Shown: positions 7,610 to 15,885, counted from the stretch's first letter. The stretch is DNA of 49,013 nt from Candidatus Pacearchaeota archaeon (GCA_016204145.1 JACQLK010000026.1:1-49013); one strand, 5' to 3'. The notes: generated by a model not told the origin, from the letters alone. Numbers and translations are program-made.

Positions 7610-8077
7610 TTATAATTTATTACAGAGGTTAAGGAATCTTCCACTATGTATTTCTATAGCAATATGTGCATCTACAGCAAAGTCTTGATATTTTCTATAT
7701 TCATCTATTATTTGGTCATTTTTGTTTGTCCAGGGTCTTAATATCTTAAATAGCACTTGAACTAATCTATGGATCTTTTGATAAGCTTTTCTAACATCTT
7801 CATACTTCAATAAATCCCGGTTCAATTTCTTACCTTCAAAATCCTCTATGACACTAATTATGTTGTCTGGAAATCTTCCCCGTTTTTCTGGTTCATAAGG
7901 TTGAGACATCATTCCTCTAATATCAATCCCATAATATGCTCTAGATTCAGTAAGGAAGCTAACTTCTCCGTCCACAGCCTTTTTAACTAAAGAATTCCCT
8001 TTTTGTCTTTCTACGAAATCTCTAGAATTAAGCACCGCATCCTTAGATAGTGTCCCATTTTCAGATGTCCATTTCAT
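7610..8077 (-). CDS. Uncharacterised protein, paralogue of the next gene
   Basis: I start this gene at 8077 (MKWTSENG, 155 residues), because GGAGGAG lies a good distance upstream and the previous gene stops at 8079; a longer form from 8149 would overlap it. It shares a clear pattern with the 226-residue upstream gene: NSLV, YG, EPxKxGxxP, then I-x-x-F and LNxxLLKYEDVRxAY. It lacks the paralogue's two membrane segments. It ends the 7.6-9.3 kb operon. No known family is recognised. Confidence 0.75.
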   Translation of the reverse strand: MKWTSENGTLSKDAVLNSRDFVERQKGNSLVKKAVDGEVSFLTESRAYYGIDIRGMMSQPYEPEKRGRFPDNIISVIEDFEGKKLNRDLLKYEDVRKAYQKIHRLVQVLFKILRPWTNKNDQIIDEYRKYQDFAVDAHIAIEIHSGRFLNLCNKL

Positions 8078-8078
8078 T

Positions 8079-8759
8079 TTATTTCTCTCCTCCAAAAACT
8101 TCTTTTCTAAGTAAATAATTTCTGTAAGTAGACATAAAAGAATCTGCAACGCCAGTTTTATTTTCTAATTTGTAAAATTCTCTTAGATTAGCCGGCATAT
8201 TTTTATTAATTTTATCAATATTAAAAAGGTTGACTGATGTTGCAACAAAAGCCGCAAGGGCGGGAATTATGGAAATAGCTACATTTTTTAGTGAAAATTC
8301 AAAGTTGTATCCAAATGAATTTATTAGAGATTGTGCCTTTTCAGAAAATGCTAAGACGGGACCTGCAACTTCAAGAGCAAACGTAGATAGATAACTTCCA
8401 GTAGTAAGCGCAAGCCATTTATTTCTTGCAAACTTGTCCTGTTTATATGCCGCTCTAACATCTTCGTATTTTAACAAATTTGGATTAAGGGGTTGTTTTT
8501 CATCAAAACAATCAACTATCTCAGTTAAATCTTTAGGATATTTTCCTATTTTTGCAGGTTCTCCTTCTCTCAATCCATCTCTTGTAACGCCGTAAAAATT
8601 GAGACAAGCATTTTCAAGATTCATTCTAACAACATCTCCAAACCCATTTTTAGTTATGTGTTTTTCAGAGATTGAATCCTGAACTAAAGAGTTATCTCTA
8701 TATCTGTCAAGATGCGCGATTTGCCTTTCTATTTGTTCTTGTGATATTTCGTTTGTCAT
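8079..8759 (-). CDS. Uncharacterised protein with two C-terminal membrane segments
   Basis: A 226-residue protein. Residues 1-115 are soluble and carry the EPAKIGKYP and LNPNLLKYEDVRAAY motifs shared with the downstream paralogue. Two hydrophobic stretches follow, at about 120-140 and 160-185 (ISIIPALAAFVATSVNLF), then a basic tail. It overlaps the upstream membrane gene by 4 nt. A soluble domain plus membrane hairpin, with three other membrane or paralogous partners, suggests a membrane complex. Function unknown. Confidence 0.75.
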   Translation of the reverse strand: MTNEISQEQIERQIAHLDRYRDNSLVQDSISEKHITKNGFGDVVRMNLENACLNFYGVTRDGLREGEPAKIGKYPKDLTEIVDCFDEKQPLNPNLLKYEDVRAAYKQDKFARNKWLALTTGSYLSTFALEVAGPVLAFSEKAQSLINSFGYNFEFSLKNVAISIIPALAAFVATSVNLFNIDKINKNMPANLREFYKLENKTGVADSFMSTYRNYLLRKEVFGGEK

Positions 8760-8995
8760 CTTAAATATCTCCTTATATTATCGCGAAAAACTTTTCCTCC
8801 GATGTATGCAGCCGCAGCCCCGCCAATTAAACCAGTATATGCATAAGGATTGGAAATATCCGAAGCTAACTTGTCCAAACTTAAAAGAAAAGTGCCGCTC
8901 CCAAACGCCCCCAATATAAGTGATCCCGTATTCTCAAAGCCAACTCTAAGTAAGAGTTTCTTTTCCAGATTTTCTGTCAAAGTTTTTTGTTTCAT
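8756..8995 (-). CDS. Small membrane protein, 79 aa
   Basis: It has two hydrophobic segments, around residues 22-42 (GSLILGAFGSGTFLLSL) and 52-68 (TGLIGGAAAAYIGGKVF), rich in Gly and Ala, with basic ends. It overlaps both neighbours by 4 nt. No family recognised. Confidence 0.7.
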   Translation of the reverse strand: MKQKTLTENLEKKLLLRVGFENTGSLILGAFGSGTFLLSLDKLASDISNPYAYTGLIGGAAAAYIGGKVFRDNIRRYLR

Positions 8996-9273
8996 TTTAT
9001 TTGCCCATTTATTTTTGATTTTTTAATCAATTCTGAAAGCTCTCTAAAATCCTTATCTCGAAAATGTGAATAAGCGTAAAATCCTGATACCATCAAAACA
9101 GAGCATAACCCTAGAGTTCCATAAACCGCGGTGTTTTCACTGTACCCTTTTTCAATTAAATAATTCATAAGTACTGGTGCCCAAATATCTGATCCCATAA
9201 CTGTCCCCAAAGTAAATCCTAATTCGGTAATGGTAGCACCATCCCTTATCCTAGACATTAAATTATTTGTCAT
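8992..9273 (-). CDS. Small membrane protein, 93 aa
   Basis: It has two hydrophobic segments, about 15-40 and 48-68 (AVYGTLGLCSVLMVSGFYAY), followed by a charged tail. Its ATG overlaps the stop of a short 18-codon reading frame (9270-9326), and its stop overlaps the next start. It is the first full gene of the operon. No family recognised. Confidence 0.7.
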   Translation of the reverse strand: MTNNLMSRIRDGATITELGFTLGTVMGSDIWAPVLMNYLIEKGYSENTAVYGTLGLCSVLMVSGFYAYSHFRDKDFRELSELIKKSKINGQIK

Positions 9274-9326
9274 TTTGTTTTCCTAAATTTCCATATCTGT
9301 GTTTCTTGTTTCGTTTTATTTGTCAT
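9270..9326 (-). CDS. Possible 18-codon leader peptide
   Basis: ATG at 9326 opens MTNKTKQETQIWKFRKTK and stops in a TGA that overlaps the start of the following membrane gene (ATGA). A TATA-like box TTAAATAAG at 9348-9357 is about 27 nt upstream, so transcription would start right at this ATG. A leaderless short peptide would then pass ribosomes on to the membrane operon. The opening MTNK is like the downstream MTNN. It may be translated only for coupling. Confidence 0.5.
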   Translation of the reverse strand: MTNKTKQETQIWKFRKTK

Positions 9327-9387
9327 ATCAAAGTAGTTAAACATACTTATTTAACTTTTTCCCCTAAAAAAGTAAATAATTTGGCAA

Positions 9388-9400
9388 AGTTATATATAGG
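9388..9400 (+). promoter_or_regulatory. TATA-like box of the Lrp-family gene
   Basis: AGTTATATATAGG is centred about 26 nt before the ATG at 9420, with no ribosome binding site in between. Leaderless start predicted. Confidence 0.65.
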
Positions 9401-9419
9401 CATATTCATTAGTTAGAAA

Positions 9420-10355
9420 ATGGATTTGGACGAAAAAAACAAGATTTTGTTTGAGCATTTGCTTGCTTACGCAAGATTTTCAATAAAAGACCTTGCAAAC
9501 GTCTTGGGTGTTTCAAAAGCCACAGTGATAAAGAGAATAAAATTCCTTGAGGAAAACAAATATATTTCAAGATATGACGCGATAATAAACTGGCAAAAAT
9601 TGCCTTTCATAAAAAAGGTTTATTTCTTCAAAATAAGTGAAAAAACAAAAGAGTTTGAAAATCTATTTTTATCAAAAAAAGAAGTATTCTCAATAATTTC
9701 TTTAAACGGATTGTATAATTATTATGTCTGGTGTTTCTTCAAGACAAAAAAACAGCAAAAAGAATTTGAAAAACAATTGAAAAATTTTGATTATGTTGAT
9801 ATGGAAATAAATGAGCTGATTCTTCCAAAAGTTACCTTTTTTGACGTGCCGATAAAAATTCCTTTGCCAAAAGCAAAAAGCGCGGAAATAAAAATGGACA
9901 AAATAGACGTGGCAATTATAAAATACATGGCTCAAGGTCACGGAAGGGATTCTTTGTATGAAATAAGCGAAGCGATAAAGAAAAATTATGACTCTGTAAA
10001 CTATCACGGCAAAAAAATTCTCAATTCTGATTATTTTCTTGGAATAATTGCCCAGCCGGGCGAAAACAAATTTACAATTCAAACAACCTGCCTTGTAATA
10101 TTTTGTTCCGATAAAAAGTTTTCTGAAGAATTGTATAACTCAATACAAAAAATCCAGCATGTTCAATCGGACGCAATAGGAAAAGATAACGTAGTTATAG
10201 TTCACTTTCTTAGCCAGACACACGTGGAATACAGGGAAACTCTGTCAAAAATCCTCTCAATTGACAGAAAAAAGATAAAAAATATTCTTATTTCTCATTG
10301 GAACAAAATTATTCTCAATAACAGATACCCTTTGGAATATTTTTTGGAGAAATAA
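9420..10355 (+). CDS. Lrp/AsnC-like winged-helix transcription regulator
   Basis: A 311-residue DNA-binding protein. The first 60 residues form a winged helix (SIKDLANVLGVSKATVIKRI) like Lrp/AsnC regulators. A second helical unit follows near 160-200 (IDVAIIKYMAQGHGRDSLYEISEAI), so it looks like a tandem arrangement rather than a simple Lrp with one ligand domain. It is divergent from the membrane operon at 7.6-9.3 kb across a 93-nt gap that holds both TATA boxes, so it may regulate that operon. Ligand unknown. Confidence 0.8.
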   Translation: MDLDEKNKILFEHLLAYARFSIKDLANVLGVSKATVIKRIKFLEENKYISRYDAIINWQKLPFIKKVYFFKISEKTKEFENLFLSKKEVFSIISLNGLYNYYVWCFFKTKKQQKEFEKQLKNFDYVDMEINELILPKVTFFDVPIKIPLPKAKSAEIKMDKIDVAIIKYMAQGHGRDSLYEISEAIKKNYDSVNYHGKKILNSDYFLGIIAQPGENKFTIQTTCLVIFCSDKKFSEELYNSIQKIQHVQSDAIGKDNVVIVHFLSQTHVEYRETLSKILSIDRKKIKNILISHWNKIILNNRYPLEYFLEK

Positions 10356-10359
10356 TTAT

Positions 10360-10746
10360 TCAACTGTAAAGAGCCGGCGGCACATTCAAGTCCTTGTCTG
10401 AAAACCAATATCTCCGATTGGCTTTTTCAAGAAGCGACTCTATTTTTTCAACAAACTCAGGATTGTTCTCGTACAAATCCAAAACCTCTCTTTCGATTTC
10501 CGAATGAATTTCTTCGCTGAAAGCCGAGGGATTTTCCGCAAACCCGTCGGTGTGTAAAATAAACCGGGGATGCAGACATACGGCTATTCCTATCAGGTTG
10601 ACAACTTTAAAATCATAATCGAACCTGCTATTAATGGAAAAATTTCTGTCGGCAAGGTTTAATTTCACCCATGAAGTGCCCTCATCAAAATAAATGTTCT
10701 CCGGTTTTAAAAATTCTCTAAAAATCCATTCGGGAAATTCAAGCAT
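10360..10746 (-). CDS. Hypothetical protein, 128 aa
   Basis: An acidic soluble protein. A beta-rich first half contains Trp and Phe-rich strands (WVKLNLADRNFSINSRFDYDF, VCLHPRFILHTDGFAE), and an acidic helix forms the last third. It is convergent with the Lrp-family gene, 4 nt apart. No family recognised. Confidence 0.65.
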   Translation of the reverse strand: MLEFPEWIFREFLKPENIYFDEGTSWVKLNLADRNFSINSRFDYDFKVVNLIGIAVCLHPRFILHTDGFAENPSAFSEEIHSEIEREVLDLYENNPEFVEKIESLLEKANRRYWFSDKDLNVPPALYS

Positions 10747-10830
10747 TAAAATAAATGGTGTTGAAGTTTTTAATTATTTCGCTGATTCAAGTTTGCCCCG
10801 CTTCGCTCGCAAATTAACCAGGCGCTTCAC

Positions 10831-10910
10831 TAAAAAATGTTAATTCAAAATATACGCATTAAACCTAATGAAAGCGGTTATTGGTTAAAATCGGTTTTCT
10901 CGGGGAGAGA
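10831..10910 (+). repeat. Intergenic repeat, copy 2
   Basis: AAAAATGTTAATTCAAAA, then AAGCGGTTATTGGTTAAAATCGG and a weak G tail CGGGGAGAG. It is preceded by the tract TTTGCCCCGCTTCGCTCGCAAA (10793-10813), which has near relatives at 25938 and 47857. Orientation is +, against both flanking minus-strand genes. Confidence 0.55.
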
Positions 10911-10957
10911 TTTTATTTTTGGTATAATTTTACCGACGCCGAAGGCGTTGGAGGTAT

Positions 10958-12397
10958 TCACTTCGCGTATTTTTTAATTATTTCCATGACTTCCTTCCCG
11001 CTTATTTTCCCCTTAAACGCGGACATAACCAAACCCATGTACGCGTTCTCCGAAAGCCCGGGCTTTTCCTTGATTATTCCCCTGATTTTTTCCTCCGCGT
11101 CGTTCGCGTCGGACTTTTCAAACTTGATTGCGTTTTCTTTCGTTTCGCCATTCGCGATTCTTTCAAAAACATTTTTAATTTGCTCCTCTGAAATTTTTTT
11201 GCCTGCAACGAGTTCAGCAACAAATTTCAATATTTCATAATCAAAAATCTCCTCGGATTTCTCGGGAGGGATTTTTTCCTTGCTTGCAATTTCCTTCGGA
11301 TAAGTTATCAAAATCTTTACTGCAATCCTCGGATTTTTCAATATGCTTTCAATTTCCTTGAATTCCTCAATCTTCTCCTCGTCAAGAACGAGTTTTATCA
11401 TTTCGTGATTAAGCCCCAATTTCAAAAGCTCCTCCGACTCGTCTTTCAATTCCGGAAGATTTTTCTTCGCGCCGTCAATCATTGCCCTTGAAATTTTCAG
11501 CAACGGCAAATCCGTTTCGGGATACATTCTCGAAGCGCCCGGCATCGGTCTCAAAAATTCTGTTTCTCCGCTTGGCAAGACCTTTCTAACTTCTGATTTT
11601 ACATTTTGTTTTTTTTCAATCAAATTAAGTTGCCTTTTCGCTTCAAGCTCGACGGATTTTTCAATAAGCTCCGGTTTCTGAACCCCTTTGATTTCAACTC
11701 TCGCTCCTTTTTTTATTGAAACGTTTACGTCTTGTCTTATTGTTCCAAGTCCTCTTTTCACTTTGAAAAGCCGCAAAATTTTTCCAATATGCAAGGCGAC
11801 TTCTTTCGCCTGCTGCGGGTTTTTTATGTCCGGGGCGGTCGCAATTTCAACAAGCGGAATTCCCAGCCGGTCAAGACGATAAAACGATTCTTTGTCCGTA
11901 TTCTGAATTATTCGCGCGGAATCCTCTTCGAGACAGATGGATTCAATCCCGACTTTTCCAAATTTTGTTTCCACGAATCCGTCTCTTGCAATAAGGACAG
12001 TTCTTTGGAATCCCGACGTGTTTGAGCCGTCGATGACTGTTTTCCTCATTATTTGCGTGAGTGGAAAAATTTTCGCATTCAGCAAAATTGAAATTTGCAT
12101 GGCGATTTTCAGCGCGTCTTTGTTTATTTCAAGCGGCGGCGATTCGTCCAACTCGACAAGGCATGTTGAATCGTATCCCTCATAGATAAAATTCTTGTCC
12201 AAAGAAACCTGATATATCGCCGCCTCGTCCACCTCGCCGCTCTGCCCGGCGACGGCGTGAAGTTTTCTTTTTATTTTAAAATCCGGCTCGTCTTTTCTCA
12301 ACAGCGAAGGACAATTGCAAAATAATTTTCTCGTGTCAAGCTGCTGGTGAATTTCAAGTCCGCATTTCAATCCAATTTTTGAGTAGTCCAAATCCAT
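10958..12397 (-). CDS. gatE: Glutamyl-tRNA(Gln) amidotransferase subunit E, short form lacking the AspRS-like insertion
   Basis: GatE is the tRNA-binding kinase/transamidase subunit of the archaeal GatDE enzyme, which converts Glu-tRNA(Gln) to Gln-tRNA(Gln). The GatB-like cradle is clear: GLEIHQQLDTRKLFCNCP, SNTSGFQRT, RLDRLGIPLVEIATAPD, TIRQDVNVSI. GatE is usually about 620 residues with an AspRS-like (GAD) insertion before RPLPGAARMYPETDIP. Here only about 20 residues separate RQLNL (about 255) from RPMPGASRMYPETDLP (283), so the insertion is missing and the protein is 479 residues. The C-terminal YqeY-like tail is kept. The TATA-like box at 12415-12431 gives a leaderless start. Confidence 0.95.
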   Translation of the reverse strand: MDLDYSKIGLKCGLEIHQQLDTRKLFCNCPSLLRKDEPDFKIKRKLHAVAGQSGEVDEAAIYQVSLDKNFIYEGYDSTCLVELDESPPLEINKDALKIAMQISILLNAKIFPLTQIMRKTVIDGSNTSGFQRTVLIARDGFVETKFGKVGIESICLEEDSARIIQNTDKESFYRLDRLGIPLVEIATAPDIKNPQQAKEVALHIGKILRLFKVKRGLGTIRQDVNVSIKKGARVEIKGVQKPELIEKSVELEAKRQLNLIEKKQNVKSEVRKVLPSGETEFLRPMPGASRMYPETDLPLLKISRAMIDGAKKNLPELKDESEELLKLGLNHEMIKLVLDEEKIEEFKEIESILKNPRIAVKILITYPKEIASKEKIPPEKSEEIFDYEILKFVAELVAGKKISEEQIKNVFERIANGETKENAIKFEKSDANDAEEKIRGIIKEKPGLSENAYMGLVMSAFKGKISGKEVMEIIKKYAK

Positions 12398-12414
12398 AAA
12401 AAGAAAAACAAAAA

Positions 12415-12431
12415 GAAATATTTAAAGTTAT
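12415..12431 (-). promoter_or_regulatory. gatE TATA-like box (leaderless start)
   Basis: The minus-strand sequence ATAACTTTAAATATTTC is centred 25 nt before the gatE ATG. The box and the A/T-rich track after it closely resemble those of aspS. Confidence 0.7.
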
Positions 12432-12436
12432 CAGAA

Positions 12437-13246
12437 TTAAGATTGGGGCAATGTTGCTCTTGCGACCATGTCCCTCAAATCTTTATCTCCTACCTTAAAC
12501 CAATCTTCTTCTGCCTCTTCGAAATAATCATCATTAAATCCAACTATCTCCGCCAAAATTCTCAAATCATAAGCGTCGGAAACAAACTTCAGCATTTGTA
12601 CCCTCTTTGAATCTTCTATGTCCTTTGAAACTTGCGCCCTTAAACTGTTTATATTGCTCAAGATGACTCTGACCTCATTTGTAGACATTGATCTCAATCT
12701 TTCGGGCAATAATTTGGAAAATTCCGGATTCCGGTTCAAATAACTCACTGCCCTTACAAGTTTTGGCACCGCTATGTCTTCCGGGCATGCCGAGCGATAT
12801 GTGCCGTCTCTTTCTTCTATTATTTTTTTTCTTGAATTCGAATATTCCCTCTCAAGTGTCTTTTGTTTTCTTTCGAAATCATTTCCGCTTCTTCTTGCAA
12901 ATTCCAAAACAATTCCGCTCGACTTGTCTTCGGGATTTAAATAAAGTCCGAAAGCTCTGCTTCCTTTCACAAAAAGGGTGTCATATCCGCTGTCCCTCAA
13001 GAATTCATCAAGCGGTTTCGCCATTTGCTTAAAATCTGCATAAGTCAGCGGCCTTGCTATTGAAAAATCAAGGTCGGATGTTGGTCTCCTGCATGATGAG
13101 GGAAGATATCCTTGGGTTGCCATGCCTCCGACTAAATAATACGGCTCTTTGCCATTAAGGATGCTGACGGCCTCAAGGGAATCTTTGACTGTTTTCTCGT
13201 CAAACGTCCTTGGTTGAAACATAAATTTATTCAATGTCTTTGACAT
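12437..13246 (-). CDS. Nucleotidyltransferase-like protein (AbiEii/AbiGii-like fold)
   Basis: A 269-residue protein with the nucleotidyltransferase core: GG in YLVGGMATQGYL at about 38-49, and the Asp pair in TSDLDFSIA at about 57-65. A third acidic strand (IVLEFAR) lies near residue 113. The second half is helical. This resembles AbiEii-type toxins, but DPANN genomes also carry stand-alone members with no antitoxin beside them, as here. A role in modifying tRNA or another nucleic acid is possible. The TATA-like box GTTTTTAAACATG near 13271 fits a leaderless start. Confidence 0.7.
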   Translation of the reverse strand: MSKTLNKFMFQPRTFDEKTVKDSLEAVSILNGKEPYYLVGGMATQGYLPSSCRRPTSDLDFSIARPLTYADFKQMAKPLDEFLRDSGYDTLFVKGSRAFGLYLNPEDKSSGIVLEFARRSGNDFERKQKTLEREYSNSRKKIIEERDGTYRSACPEDIAVPKLVRAVSYLNRNPEFSKLLPERLRSMSTNEVRVILSNINSLRAQVSKDIEDSKRVQMLKFVSDAYDLRILAEIVGFNDDYFEEAEEDWFKVGDKDLRDMVARATLPQS

Positions 13247-13361
13247 AACAATTCAAAAAAATTCATGTTTAAAAACCTTCCCATTGTAACTCCTTCTTAG
13301 TCATAACTCATAAGGCATAATAAAAAAAAGTTTTATAATAGTTCAAAGACAACTCATAAAA

Positions 13362-13766
13362 ATGAAAGAGGAATTTAAATTTTTATCTGAAGAGCATCCG
13401 ACATCAAAAATTCCGAGAACTCTCGGGCAAAAAACCTCTGACAATCTGACGAAATGGGCCGGCAGCTGGGCTTTTATAATCCTCTTCGGATTCATGTTGC
13501 TTTCTTGGATTTTGATAAATTCTTACTGGATTTTATTCGGAAGAACTTGGGACCCTTATCCTTTCATTCTTTTGAATTTGGTTTTGTCCTGTCTTGCCGC
13601 GATTCAGGCGCCGGTAATTCTCATGTCGCAAAACAGGCAATCCCAAAAAGACAGAATTAAGGCGCAATATGATTACGCGGTTAATGTAAAAGCCGAAAAA
13701 GAAGTCCGCGAGATAAAAAAAGAGTTGAATGAGATAAAAAGAATTCTTGAAAAGAAAAAATATTAG
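13362..13766 (+). CDS. DUF1003 family membrane protein
   Basis: A 134-residue protein with two membrane segments, around 36-54 (FIILFGFMLLSWILINSYW) and 67-88. The conserved DUF1003 pattern WDPYPFILLNLVLSCLAAIQAPVILMSQNRQ follows, then a basic coiled-coil tail (about 95-134). The family is widespread but its function is unknown. A TATA-like box at 13330-13340 lies about 27 nt before the ATG. The downstream gap up to gatD holds two copies of the intergenic repeat. Confidence 0.9.
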   Translation: MKEEFKFLSEEHPTSKIPRTLGQKTSDNLTKWAGSWAFIILFGFMLLSWILINSYWILFGRTWDPYPFILLNLVLSCLAAIQAPVILMSQNRQSQKDRIKAQYDYAVNVKAEKEVREIKKELNEIKRILEKKKY

Positions 13767-13779
13767 TGCAAAAAATTTA

Positions 13780-13863
13780 TCACGGTTTTATCAATTAATT
13801 TAGAAATTATTATCCCTCATAACATCGCGTTTTATCATTAACTTTTGGTTTTGCGGGACGGGC
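13780..13863 (+). repeat. Intergenic repeat, copy 3
   Basis: ATCGCGTTTTATCATTAAC, then TTTTGGTTTTGCGGGACGGGC. It is closest to the copy near 47.9 kb (CCGCGGTTTTATCATTAAAATTG followed by GGGGCGGG). It lies directly before copy 4. Confidence 0.6.
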
Positions 13864-13880
13864 AACTTCGCGGGAATTTT

Positions 13881-13967
13881 TTGGAAAATATTAATATAAA
13901 CCGCCGTCATAAATTTGATAGAGGTCGTTGTTGGTTAACCTTTCTTAGTGGCGGGCGGGTGGGAGCA
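13881..13967 (+). repeat. Intergenic repeat, copy 4 (good full-length example)
   Basis: AAAATATTAATATAAACC, then CATAAATTTGATAGAGG, then TCGTTGTTGGTTAACC, then TTAGTGGCGGGCGGGTGGGAG. Order and spacing match the copies at 26.2 and 33.2 kb almost base for base in the core. Confidence 0.75.
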
Positions 13968-14075
13968 AATTTGAAAGAATCAGAAAATATTTTTTAGTTT
14001 TGTTGGATGAGTGAACAAAATTGCAAAGTTGTGCGGAGGGTTGTGTGGAATTTTGAGAAGGATATAATTTATTAA

Positions 14076-15350
14076 TCATTCCTGCAATCTCTCATTCAAT
14101 TCATGCGCAAAATTCGTGAGCATTTTCTCCTTGACGGTTTCCCTGTTTTTTGCCCAGTCCCCGTGCCCCAAAACCCAGCCGAGTTTCACAAGCGCGGTTT
14201 CTGAAAGCATGTCCTCGAGAAAAATCACGCCCGCTTCAAGAATCTTTCGCCCGTTGCTATAGACAAGAGGATCAAGCCGCCCGTAAATCGTCTGAGCCGT
14301 GGCGCAAACAATAATTCCCTTTTCCTGAATTTCTTTTAATTTATTCAGCCACGCTTTTTTTGACGGCACATGCCCCAACCCGGTGGTTTCCAAAATCAAA
14401 CCCTTGTATTTGTTTTTCAAATAATAATCCAAAATATTTTCATCTTGTCCGGGATAAACTTTTATCAAAGCGATTTTTTCCTCAAATTTTAAATCCGATT
14501 TTGCTTTCCCGCTGTTTCTTTTTTTGTGCCCCGAAATAATTTCAATTCTGTCCGGAAAAATTTTCGCGAACGGCTTTGAATTTATCGTCTTAAAAGCGTC
14601 TCTTCTCGAGGTGTGCATCTTTCTGACTTTTGTTCCGGGCATCGCGTAGCAAAAATCGTCGTTTGTCGTTCCATGGCCGACGAGCATTACTTCCGCGATG
14701 TCTGAAATCGCCGCCAAAGCCGCGCATCTCAAATTCAAATTCGCGTCGCTGCTCGCCCTGTCAATGCTTCTTTGGCTGTATGTAAGAACAACCGGCTTGT
14801 TCAAATTTCTCAGAAAAAAACTCAATGCCGCGGAAGTGTAATGCAGCGTGTCAGTGCCGTGCGTTATTATAACTCCCTTTATGTTCCCGTCGTTCAAAAA
14901 CTTCTCCGCAACTTTCGCAATTTTCTGCCAGTCGCGAAAATCCATGTCTTCGGAAGATTTCATAAACGGAACCTCGGCTTTAACGACATTCGCTTTCTCA
15001 AATAATTCGGGATAATATTTAAACAATTCCTCGGGCTTTGTCAAGGCGTCGACGCCGCCAGTTCTTGAGTCGTATCGCGAAGCGATAGTTCCGCCCGTTA
15101 TTATCATCGCGACATTCGGCTTGCTCGGGTCCTTTTTTATTTCAAATTCTTTTTGTTTTTGTTTTTCTCTCTTCAGGAATTTTATCTGCAAAATATCCTT
15201 TTTGTTGAACCCGATGTTGTAGCCGGAGTCCAATTTCAAGAGAATAATTCCTTTTTCCGACTCCGGGACTTCAAGCAAAACCCCCTCGTAAATTATTTTT
15301 GAGAGGTGAATTTCAACTCTGTCTCCTAAAGAAGGTTTTTTATTGTCCAT
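14076..15350 (-). CDS. gatD: Glutamyl-tRNA(Gln) amidotransferase subunit D
   Basis: GatD is the asparaginase-like ammonia-generating partner of GatE. This 424-residue protein has a small beta-barrel N-terminal domain (to about 70). The asparaginase core follows: the catalytic-Thr motif ITGGTIASR (Thr88), THGTDTLHYT near 165, SQRSIDRASSDA near 195, and KVRKMHTSRRDAF near 245. The motifs and length are normal for GatD. In most archaea gatD and gatE are adjacent. Here they lie about 1.7 kb apart on the same strand with two unrelated genes between them. Together they supply Gln-tRNA(Gln). Confidence 0.96.
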   Translation of the reverse strand: MDNKKPSLGDRVEIHLSKIIYEGVLLEVPESEKGIILLKLDSGYNIGFNKKDILQIKFLKREKQKQKEFEIKKDPSKPNVAMIITGGTIASRYDSRTGGVDALTKPEELFKYYPELFEKANVVKAEVPFMKSSEDMDFRDWQKIAKVAEKFLNDGNIKGVIITHGTDTLHYTSAALSFFLRNLNKPVVLTYSQRSIDRASSDANLNLRCAALAAISDIAEVMLVGHGTTNDDFCYAMPGTKVRKMHTSRRDAFKTINSKPFAKIFPDRIEIISGHKKRNSGKAKSDLKFEEKIALIKVYPGQDENILDYYLKNKYKGLILETTGLGHVPSKKAWLNKLKEIQEKGIIVCATAQTIYGRLDPLVYSNGRKILEAGVIFLEDMLSETALVKLGWVLGHGDWAKNRETVKEKMLTNFAHELNERLQE

Positions 15351-15402
15351 TAGAAGGATAGTCCTAGCCCCTATAAAAATATAATCATTGAATAAGATAA
15401 AA

Positions 15403-15411
15403 ACTTATAAA
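15403..15411 (+). promoter_or_regulatory. TATA-like box deciding the LysM gene start
   Basis: CTTATAAAG is centred 26 nt before the ATG at 15433. It lies inside the longer reading frame that opens with TTG at 15388, so the box supports the shorter, leaderless start. Confidence 0.65.
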
Positions 15412-15432
15412 GAAAACTCTCCTGAGAAAAAA

Positions 15433-15843
15433 ATGCCGCCAAATCAGTTTTATGAAGTATCCTCTGATAAAAGAAAATTCCTGAGAAAATTCTGGACTTA
15501 TGCGGCGGTTACGGCAATACTTTTGGCGACTTTGGGGGGTTTTGCATATTCTAATAATAAGAAAAACAAGGAAGAGGAAATAAAAAGGAAAAACATAGAA
15601 TCCGTTTTGGGAAGCAGAGAATCGTCTATTGCAAGAAAGGTGGTTCGGGGAGATACTTTTTGGGCATATGCTGCAAGAATCCAGCAAGAGAATGATTGTT
15701 TGAACGGAATTGGCACAAATAACATTGTAAAATATCTCAGAAAAATAAATCCTGGAGCGGAAGATTCAAAACTAAGACCGGGCATGCAAATCCTCTTGCC
15801 AGAATATAATTCTAAAACATGCAAAAGATTGAAGGATTTTTAA
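15433..15843 (+). CDS. Membrane-anchored LysM-like protein
   Basis: Starting at 15433 the product is about 136 residues (MPPNQFYEVSS). A single membrane segment lies at about 20-38 (FWTYAAVTAILLATLGGFAY), then a charged linker. A LysM-like domain follows: RKVVRGDTFWAYAARIQ, then a middle helix, then INPGAEDSKLRPGMQILLPE. LysM domains bind glycan chains or act as envelope anchors. Two cysteines flank the domain and could form a disulphide. A TTG start at 15388 is possible but less likely. Confidence 0.75.
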   Translation: MPPNQFYEVSSDKRKFLRKFWTYAAVTAILLATLGGFAYSNNKKNKEEEIKRKNIESVLGSRESSIARKVVRGDTFWAYAARIQQENDCLNGIGTNNIVKYLRKINPGAEDSKLRPGMQILLPEYNSKTCKRLKDF

Positions 15844-15885
15844 AAAGAACAGAATATTAATAAATAACTTTTTCTATTTCTTCGT

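Larger units (their letters stand above)
13767..14075. other. 309-nt convergent gap with two intergenic repeats
   Basis: The gap lies between the ends of the DUF1003 gene and gatD. No gene is visible. It contains repeat copies 3 and 4 in tandem, then a further G/T-rich stretch (GTTGGATGAGTG, GTGCGGAGGGTTGTG) up to gatD that may be more decayed repeat. Confidence 0.6.

Noticed and set aside
8078-8149. Longer N-terminus for the 155-residue operon gene
   Set aside because: It would overlap the upstream gene by about 70 nt, while GGAGGAG stands properly before the ATG at 8077.
13881-13967. Repeat cores with GTTAAC as integron attC sites
   Set aside because: attC sites need paired RYYYAAC and GTTRRRY boxes around a long imperfect hairpin and would flank cassettes. 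Here the genes are housekeeping genes on both strands, the paired boxes are missing, and no integrase gene is seen.
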